DNA of 6,954 nucleotides from Crocinitomicaceae bacterium (GTDB taxonomy: Bacteria; Bacteroidota; Bacteroidia; Flavobacteriales_D; Sanyastnellaceae), in NCBI GenBank assembly GCA_020848015.1, contig JADLBA010000223.1, positions 1-6,954 on the forward strand. Reading direction: 5' to 3'. Each line of letters starts with the position of its first letter. The first letter of the stretch is position 1. The position numbers and the translations under genes are program-made. The notes below the pieces were generated by a model, which searched no databases, was not told the DNA's origin, and saw only the letters and a list, made by a program, of their open reading frames with translations. Of this stretch, positions 1-5,153 are shown piece by piece.

Positions 1-3000
1 ATGGCACAATGCACGTAAGCCAGAAGATGGCCTTCAATCTCGGAAAACAGTTTTTCCAGGCCATCGAGAGTTCAGATGTGGTGGCTCTTGAATTAGAACC
101 CGAAATATGGCTTTGCGAACTGATGAACAGCGGTGAAATTGATCCTATGCTGAGAGAAAAAAGAAAGTTCCATCGCGAGTACTTCAATGAGCAAAATGAA
201 CTGGAAGGCAATTTCAAACCCTATGACGATCTACAGGGTAACATCCAGAGCATTTTGAGCATTGACCCACAACTTCTCAATTATATGCTCTTCCGCTCCT
301 ACTCCTTCGATGGTGATTTCGAGGAGGACACCTGGTTAGATATGTACATCTATCAAACAGGGAAAAAAATGAACAAGGAGACGATCGGCCTCGAAACCTA
401 TCTCCAATCCACCGAAATGATTAAACTAGCCTATAAGGAAGAGAGAAAAGAGAAAAAAAAACCGCTCAGCGAAAATGATTATGAACGTAGAGACGAACTC
501 GAAGCCCAGATGGAAGCGGCATACCGGCGGGGCGACCTCGACCTCATTGACAGCATTACCCGCACTACTTCGTCTGCCTCATTCAACAAATACATACTCG
601 AAGAACGCAATAAACTTTTTATACTCACCATTGATTCGGTACTGAAAACAAACATAGTTTTTGCCGGAATGGGCTGTGCCCATCTACCCGGAAAAAATGG
701 AGTCATTGAAATGATGCGCTCCATGGGATATACTCTTACCCCCGTCCCTATGGGAGAAAGAGATGCGCGCAATAAATCCAGAATCGAAAACACCGTCTAT
801 AAACGCCCTTCAAAAAAATACACGACCGACGATGGCATCCTCTCACTCGACGTCCCCTCTTCTGTGTATAGTATTACAGCAGATAACAAATCAATGGGGC
901 TGATATGCCTCGACATTCCCAACGGCGCGAGCTTTGCCATATCGAGAAAGAGAATCTTTCCTCTTCTCCTCTCTCAGAGCAATGATGATATTCAACTTGC
1001 AATTGATAGCATTCTTTACGAGTCAACTCCCGGAACCATTGTATCTCTGAAGAAAACAACCCTATCTTCATTTCCCGGATATGATATTGTGAACAAGACC
1101 CGACGGGGAAATTATCAGCGCAGCCAAATCATTCTCACTCCAGATGAAATCATTATCCTGAAACTCTCCGCTAATGGAGATATGATCAAAAAAGGATATG
1201 GCAGCACTTTTTTTTCATCTCTCAAGATCACCCCACCGCAGGATGCGGGCTGGAGCAAGAAAACACCCCGAGAAGGCAATGTATCAATAGAAGCTCCGGG
1301 GCGCTCTTTTGAATACAAGGGAATCAACTTTCGCAATACAAGAGGAGTCCTCGAACACGCATCAGTAGATGGAAAAAAGGGGAGTATTTATCTTGCCCAG
1401 CGTACTGCTGCCAACGACCTCGGATTTCCCGATGAAGACGAATATGAGTTGAGGCGACTCACCTCGGCTTTTGTCAAAGACCTCGGATTGAAAGAGAGTT
1501 ACCGGCTAAAAAATAAAACCGGTTCGCGACAGTCTGTATTATTTAAGGGAACTACAAAAAATGCAGGTGAGGTGAGGGCGCTGTTTGTACTCGACAACCT
1601 TGACTACTACGCCTTTTCCACACTGAACGCCGATTCGCTCGATGCGATGAGATACTTCAACAGTGTAGAATTTCACCCGAAAAATTACGATAGTTTTCAA
1701 GTCTATTCCGACACCACGATGCGGTTTAAATCCCGCCTCCCATGGAATCCGGAAAACGGAATCTCTGGTGAAACTGATGATTATTCTGACTTTGATACCA
1801 TCGAAGAATTGAACCCCGCCTACGGTGAAAAAAAACACCGTGTGATCAGCCCTCCCGGATCCTCGGAATCTATAAAAATTGACTATGTGCGATACAACAA
1901 ATATTATCAGCACCCCGACTCACTGGCTTATTTTTCCGCATTGCACAATGAAGTAACCTCCTACAACGATCTGTTCATTGTTGATAGCTCTTTCACACCT
2001 ACTCCTTCCGGTTTTGAAGCCCTTTACCAACTCGGAGATACGCTCAGCAGTCGAAGATTATTGATTAAAAAAATCTTGTGCTACCTTCAGGAATATACCC
2101 TCATCTCTTCCTTCGATATTCATTCTGGAAAAAGTTCTTTTGTGGAAATATTCTACAATGATTTTGATCCGGTACCCGATCCACTGAATCACAGAAGCAT
2201 TTTTTCTTCTCCCGAAGAGTTGTTATACAATGATCTGATGAGCAACGACTCTGTTCTCTTTTCCGGAGCATACGAATTAATCCATACCCTTCCCTATTCT
2301 GCAAAGGCGCACAATATTCTTGAAAAAGTCTTGACAACTCCTCCCCTGCTGGCGAATATGGAGCAGAAGAAAAAACTGGAGGAGGCATTTCACGAAAGAC
2401 TTTTCCTCAACTGTTCTGTAAAGGGAATAGAAAAAATCATAGAAGAATATACTCTTCATCCTGACAGCGCAACGTACCAGGCGCAACTGCTGTTGAATCT
2501 TGCAAAAATGAAAACCGACGAAGGAATCAAAGCAATGAAACTCTTGCTGATGGAAGAGCCTCCGGTCGGAATATGGTTTTCGGGAACAGGCGATTTCTTT
2601 GAAGCCCTGGGCGATTCCCTTGACCTATCAAAGCAGCTTTTTCCCCAAGCACTCGACCTGATTCCGCTGATAGAATACCAAGACCCCGTGTACCGGCTAC
2701 TGGCTTTGCTCGCCGACAGCAGCCTTATCACCAAAGAAATCATTCAGCCACAAATGCAACAATTATTACAAGAAGCAAAGGCGGAACTCAAGCGTGTCAA
2801 CAGTTCGGGAAAGACTGCTTCATATATAGATTACTATGATTATGACGGTGGCTATTCAAGCTCTGCAAGTATTGACAAACTGATAGACCTCTGTTCAATT
2901 CTTTGGCTATTCAGGGAGGATACCGAGGTCAAGGAATTTTTCTCAAAAATTGAAAAAAGTAACCGGAAGGACCTGGCGGAATACTACTCGCGATTTCTTG

Positions 3001-3530
3001 CTGATCACGGTGTAAAAGTCCCTGACCAGATCGGGAAGATCCTCATTGATATGAAAAACAGCGAAACTACCTACAACAACCTGAAAGTGGCACAACGACT
3101 CGATCTCCTGCCGGACAATATGGATATGGAAAAAATCAACGTGGAAAAAGTGGTCGCCGGCAGCTATTACTCTGAATATTTCGAAGGAGAAAATTATGAT
3201 CTTGTGGATTCAATAATGCTTATCAATACCTTTCCCGCATCCATCCGAACTCGTAATTACACTGTTTATCAGTACAAAGTTATCAAAAGGAAATCTTCCG
3301 GAGATCTTGCGCGTACATGGTACAGTGCTGTGGTAGCAGTGAAAAAAAACAGCAACGGTACCCCGTCATTCAGTACTCTTTCTAAAATTGAACGTACAGT
3401 GGAAGCAGGAAATAAAAAAGAAAATGAAACAGAACAGTTTGCCCGTTTATGGGAGAAGATTGTCTCAATGAACCGGCAGAACCGGTACAAGAGTTCACCG
3501 ATATATGACAACTGGAATTATGATTATTAG
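1..3530 (+). CDS. Very large TraB/GumN-family protein, 5' truncated by window edge
   Basis: Residues are numbered from the Met codon at base 9, but that Met is probably internal. The codons before it (bases 3-8) read Gly-Thr, giving GTMHVS, the family's first GX2H motif, and no stop lies between it and the edge. The TraB/GumN (Tiki-like, proposed metalloprotease) core covers residues 1 to about 250: acidic VALELEP (25-31), RRGDLD (173-178), EERN (198-201), and the second GX2H within GMGCAHLPG (220-228), followed by a Gly-Tyr turn. Both putative metal-binding histidines are present. Beyond the core are three tandem alpha/beta repeats (about 278-725), a helix-rich, possibly solenoid region (about 735-1035) and a short beta-rich tail. 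Family members are usually about 300 residues, so the extension of roughly 900 residues is unusual. The missing N-terminus probably carries a signal peptide, which would suggest an envelope location. Substrate is unknown. Family assignment is firm; activity is inferred. The TAG stop is at 3528-3530. Confidence 0.88.
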   Translation, partial: GTMHVSQKMAFNLGKQFFQAIESSDVVALELEPEIWLCELMNSGEIDPMLREKRKFHREYFNEQNELEGNFKPYDDLQGNIQSILSIDPQLLNYMLFRSYSFDGDFEEDTWLDMYIYQTGKKMNKETIGLETYLQSTEMIKLAYKEERKEKKKPLSENDYERRDELEAQMEAAYRRGDLDLIDSITRTTSSASFNKYILEERNKLFILTIDSVLKTNIVFAGMGCAHLPGKNGVIEMMRSMGYTLTPVPMGERDARNKSRIENTVYKRPSKKYTTDDGILSLDVPSSVYSITADNKSMGLICLDIPNGASFAISRKRIFPLLLSQSNDDIQLAIDSILYESTPGTIVSLKKTTLSSFPGYDIVNKTRRGNYQRSQIILTPDEIIILKLSANGDMIKKGYGSTFFSSLKITPPQDAGWSKKTPREGNVSIEAPGRSFEYKGINFRNTRGVLEHASVDGKKGSIYLAQRTAANDLGFPDEDEYELRRLTSAFVKDLGLKESYRLKNKTGSRQSVLFKGTTKNAGEVRALFVLDNLDYYAFSTLNADSLDAMRYFNSVEFHPKNYDSFQVYSDTTMRFKSRLPWNPENGISGETDDYSDFDTIEELNPAYGEKKHRVISPPGSSESIKIDYVRYNKYYQHPDSLAYFSALHNEVTSYNDLFIVDSSFTPTPSGFEALYQLGDTLSSRRLLIKKILCYLQEYTLISSFDIHSGKSSFVEIFYNDFDPVPDPLNHRSIFSSPEELLYNDLMSNDSVLFSGAYELIHTLPYSAKAHNILEKVLTTPPLLANMEQKKKLEEAFHERLFLNCSVKGIEKIIEEYTLHPDSATYQAQLLLNLAKMKTDEGIKAMKLLLMEEPPVGIWFSGTGDFFEALGDSLDLSKQLFPQALDLIPLIEYQDPVYRLLALLADSSLITKEIIQPQMQQLLQEAKAELKRVNSSGKTASYIDYYDYDGGYSSSASIDKLIDLCSILWLFREDTEVKEFFSKIEKSNRKDLAEYYSRFLADHGVKVPDQIGKILIDMKNSETTYNNLKVAQRLDLLPDNMDMEKINVEKVVAGSYYSEYFEGENYDLVDSIMLINTFPASIRTRNYTVYQYKVIKRKSSGDLARTWYSAVVAVKKNSNGTPSFSTLSKIERTVEAGNKKENETEQFARLWEKIVSMNRQNRYKSSPIYDNWNYDY
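840..2183 (+). repeat. Three tandem diverged protein repeats inside the TraB/GumN-like gene
   Basis: By-eye alignment suggests one domain of 110-135 residues present three times. Copy 1 is residues 278-410 (bases 840-1238), copy 2 is 424-557 (1278-1679), and copy 3 is about 612-725 (1842-2183, the most diverged). Numbering is from the Met codon at base 9. Each copy starts with a Pro-containing strand (DVPSS, EAPGR, SPPGS). Each has a helical middle, then a strand pair around a Gly (FPGYD, GSRQS, PSGFE), and ends in an aromatic-rich signature before Pro: FFSSLKITPP, YFNSVEFHP, IFYNDFDPVP. The pattern resembles small alpha/beta sandwich folds of the PsbP/Mog1 type, but that fold guess is only inference. 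The duplication is ancient, since no DNA-level repeat is visible. Confidence 0.5.
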
Positions 3531-3601
3531 ATGCCGTCTTGCATATTTATTTTCTTCTATCCTTTTTCCGATCTGAAAGCAGCTATTCCCGGAAGTAATA
3601 G

Positions 3602-3609
3602 TAACTTTA
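3602..3609 (+). promoter_or_regulatory. Possible Bacteroidetes -7 box upstream of recF
   Basis: TAACTTTA matches the Bacteroidetes -7 consensus TAnnTTTG except at the last base. It lies 28 bases before the recF ATG, after the TraB-like gene has ended. No clear -33 TTTG is seen at the usual 19-21 base spacing, so this is weak. Confidence 0.25.
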
Positions 3610-3629
3610 CACGCTGACCGACCCTATCA

Positions 3630-4766
3630 ATGACTGCCAATATCACTATTCATAAACTCTCTCTTTATAACTTCAAATGCTACATAGAAGGCACGTTTGA
3701 ATTCAATGAAAGAATTGTGTGTCTGCTGGGGGAAAATGGCTCGGGAAAAACCAATCTTCTCGACGCTATTCACTACCTGTGTTTCAGCAAAAGTTATTTT
3801 AATAGTATTGATTTCCAAAATATCACATTCGGAGAAGATCAGACGAGTATTTCCGGTGTGTTTTCCCGTGGCGAATACCCTGAAGAAATCATTTGTGCAA
3901 TCCGCAAAAATCAACGCAAAATTGTAAAACGCAACCACAAAGAATACGACCGCCTGGCTGATCACATCGGACTGCTCCCATTAGTCATGATCACTCCCTA
4001 CGATTCCGAACTCATCCTGGACGGAAGCGAGGTGAGAAGGAAGTTCCTCGATGCTACAATCTCACAATCTTCATCGCGGTATCTTCACCAACTGGTCGCC
4101 TACAATCATGCACTGCAACAACGCAACAACCTGTTGAAACAGTTTTCGGGAAAAAGTTCCGACATCACGGAATTCATAGAACCGTGGGATATGCAACTGG
4201 CTCAACTCGGCAACCATATCTTCGAAGAAAGAAAAAGATTCTTTGCTACATTCCTCCCTTTGTTCGAGGAGATTTATACCGCTATCTCAGGGAAAAAAGA
4301 ATTGCCGGGAATCAGCTATGATTCCGATCTCGAAATAGATAACATGGAACACCTGCTGCTGAAAAATCGCGATCGGGACAGGATGCTCGAAAGAACCACT
4401 GCCGGCATTCATCGCGATGAACTTGTTTTTACACTAGACGGTCAACCCCTCAAAAAATTTGCCTCCCAGGGGCAACAGAAATCATTTTTGATTGCACTCA
4501 AGCTGGCACAATGCCAGTTCCTTAGAGATATCAAACATTTCAGCCCGATACTTCTGCTCGATGATCTCTTTGATAAAGTGGACGAGTCGCGGGTGACCAA
4601 CCTGCTCCATTGGATCGGAAACCACCACCAGGGCCAGGTTTTTATTACTGACACAGATTTACATCGAATCCCGGTATTGCTGAACAGCCTCGGACTGTCT
4701 GGCGAGTCGTGGAAAATCGAACGCAATTTAGCGGCTACAAGAATTAATGAGTTTGTGACCGAATGA
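3630..4766 (+). CDS. recF: DNA replication and repair protein RecF
   Basis: RecF is a cytoplasmic ABC-type ATPase that binds gapped DNA and, with RecO and RecR, helps load RecA for recombinational gap repair and restart of stalled forks. All diagnostic motifs are present in the 378 residues: an N-terminal LSLYNFKCY strand (10-18), Walker A GENGSGKT (34-41), the RecF-specific segment TPYDSELILDG followed by VRRKFLD (122-141), GIHRDEL (259-265), the ABC signature ASQGQQKS (278-285), Walker B ILLLDD (307-312) and the D-loop FDKVDESR (314-321). Length is close to the usual 360-370. The ATG at 3630 is the only plausible start, because an in-frame TGA sits at 3615-3617 and no other start codon lies between. 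No Shine-Dalgarno precedes it, as is normal in Bacteroidetes. The gene lies 99 bases after the TraB-like gene and 32 bases before the DUF721 gene, with which it is probably co-transcribed. No dnaA, dnaN or gyrB is visible nearby. Confidence 0.97.
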   Translation: MTANITIHKLSLYNFKCYIEGTFEFNERIVCLLGENGSGKTNLLDAIHYLCFSKSYFNSIDFQNITFGEDQTSISGVFSRGEYPEEIICAIRKNQRKIVKRNHKEYDRLADHIGLLPLVMITPYDSELILDGSEVRRKFLDATISQSSSRYLHQLVAYNHALQQRNNLLKQFSGKSSDITEFIEPWDMQLAQLGNHIFEERKRFFATFLPLFEEIYTAISGKKELPGISYDSDLEIDNMEHLLLKNRDRDRMLERTTAGIHRDELVFTLDGQPLKKFASQGQQKSFLIALKLAQCQFLRDIKHFSPILLLDDLFDKVDESRVTNLLHWIGNHHQGQVFITDTDLHRIPVLLNSLGLSGESWKIERNLAATRINEFVTE

Positions 4767-4783
4767 TTTTATTTCCATAAATA

Positions 4784-4791
4784 TACTTCTG
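4784..4791 (+). promoter_or_regulatory. Possible -7-like box between recF and the DUF721 gene
   Basis: TACTTCTG differs from the Bacteroidetes consensus TAnnTTTG at one position and ends only seven bases before the next ATG. The nearest upstream TTTG (4752-4755, inside the end of recF) is about 28 bases away, too far for a standard -33 box. Read-through from recF is at least as likely. Confidence 0.18.
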
Positions 4792-4798
4792 CACAGAA

Positions 4799-5095
4799 AT
4801 GCCCGATAGAAAATATACCGATAACACACTAAAGAGCATTATAGATGAAATGCTCCGGAAATCCGGGTTAGATAAGAAATACACGGAATTGGAAATCATC
4901 CGGTGCTACCACGAGGTCGTCGGAAAACTCATCTCCAGCAAAACACTGTATGCCAAAGTGCGTGAAAAAACGCTGCAATTGAAACTTGATTCCGGTGTAC
5001 TGAAATCAGAACTCTCATATAGCAAGACTAACATCATCCAAATGATCAACGCAAAAATGGGAAGCCAAGTCATCGAAAACATTGAGATATGGTGA
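4799..5095 (+). CDS. DUF721 / DciA-like protein, probable replicative helicase-loading factor
   Basis: A small, lysine-rich cytoplasmic protein of 98 residues. The N-terminal 30 residues look helical (TLKSIIDEMLRKSGLDKKY). The DUF721 core follows: YHEVVGKLISSKT (37-49, equivalent to the family's W-x-x-[IV]-V-G segment), the strand LQLKLDSGVLKSEL (59-72), a helix containing the NIIQMINAKMG stretch, and a final strand ending ENIEIW. DciA proteins of this family bind DNA and the DnaB helicase and act as the ancestral helicase operator in bacteria lacking DnaC or DnaI. The short single-domain form is typical of Bacteroidetes, and recF next to DUF721 is also known from Actinobacteria. The start at 4799 is the first ATG after an in-frame TAA at 4778-4780. 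One oddity is that the usually conserved Trp is Tyr37. Domain assignment is good; the helicase-loading role is inferred from the family. Confidence 0.85.
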   Translation: MPDRKYTDNTLKSIIDEMLRKSGLDKKYTELEIIRCYHEVVGKLISSKTLYAKVREKTLQLKLDSGVLKSELSYSKTNIIQMINAKMGSQVIENIEIW

Positions 5096-5137
5096 TTTTT
5101 TTCTTGTGATTAAATAGTAGTGGCGGTCATTCTTCTT

Positions 5138-5145
5138 TAACTTGT
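5138..5145 (+). promoter_or_regulatory. Possible -7-like box upstream of the cytochrome gene
   Basis: TAACTTGT resembles the Bacteroidetes -7 box TAnnTTTG with the last bases shifted, and lies 16 bases before the start codon. No TTTG is found at the expected -33 distance. A run of seven T residues (5096-5102) just after the preceding stop could separate the two transcripts, but no strong stem precedes it. Confidence 0.2.
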
Positions 5146-5153
5146 CGGTAATT

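Noticed and set aside
1539..1913. Antisense open frame of 124 codons inside the TraB/GumN-like gene
   Set aside because: It lies wholly opposite a well-supported coding region, has no recognisable domain and no plausible upstream signals, and is a codon-bias shadow.
3474..3485. Short direct repeat AACCGG near the end of the TraB/GumN-like gene
   Set aside because: Six-base repeats encoding Asn-Arg twice are expected by chance.
3566..3594. TTCCG / CGGAA inverted repeat in the gap before recF
   Set aside because: The stem is only five pairs with a 19-base loop and no T run after it, so it does not support a terminator or operator.
3627..3965. Antisense open frame of 112 codons over the start of recF
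   Set aside because: It overlaps the conserved Walker A region of recF, and its translation shows no family motif.
4503..4517. Perfect inverted repeat CTGGCA-CAA-TGCCAG inside recF
   Set aside because: It falls in the conserved helix after the ABC signature and is explained by coding sequence. No sign of a regulatory role.
5067..5102. Possible terminator at the end of the DUF721 gene (AAGTCATC / GGTGATTT stem followed by seven T)
   Set aside because: The stem needs G-U pairs and a 16-base loop, is AT-rich and overlaps coding sequence. The T run alone is not enough.
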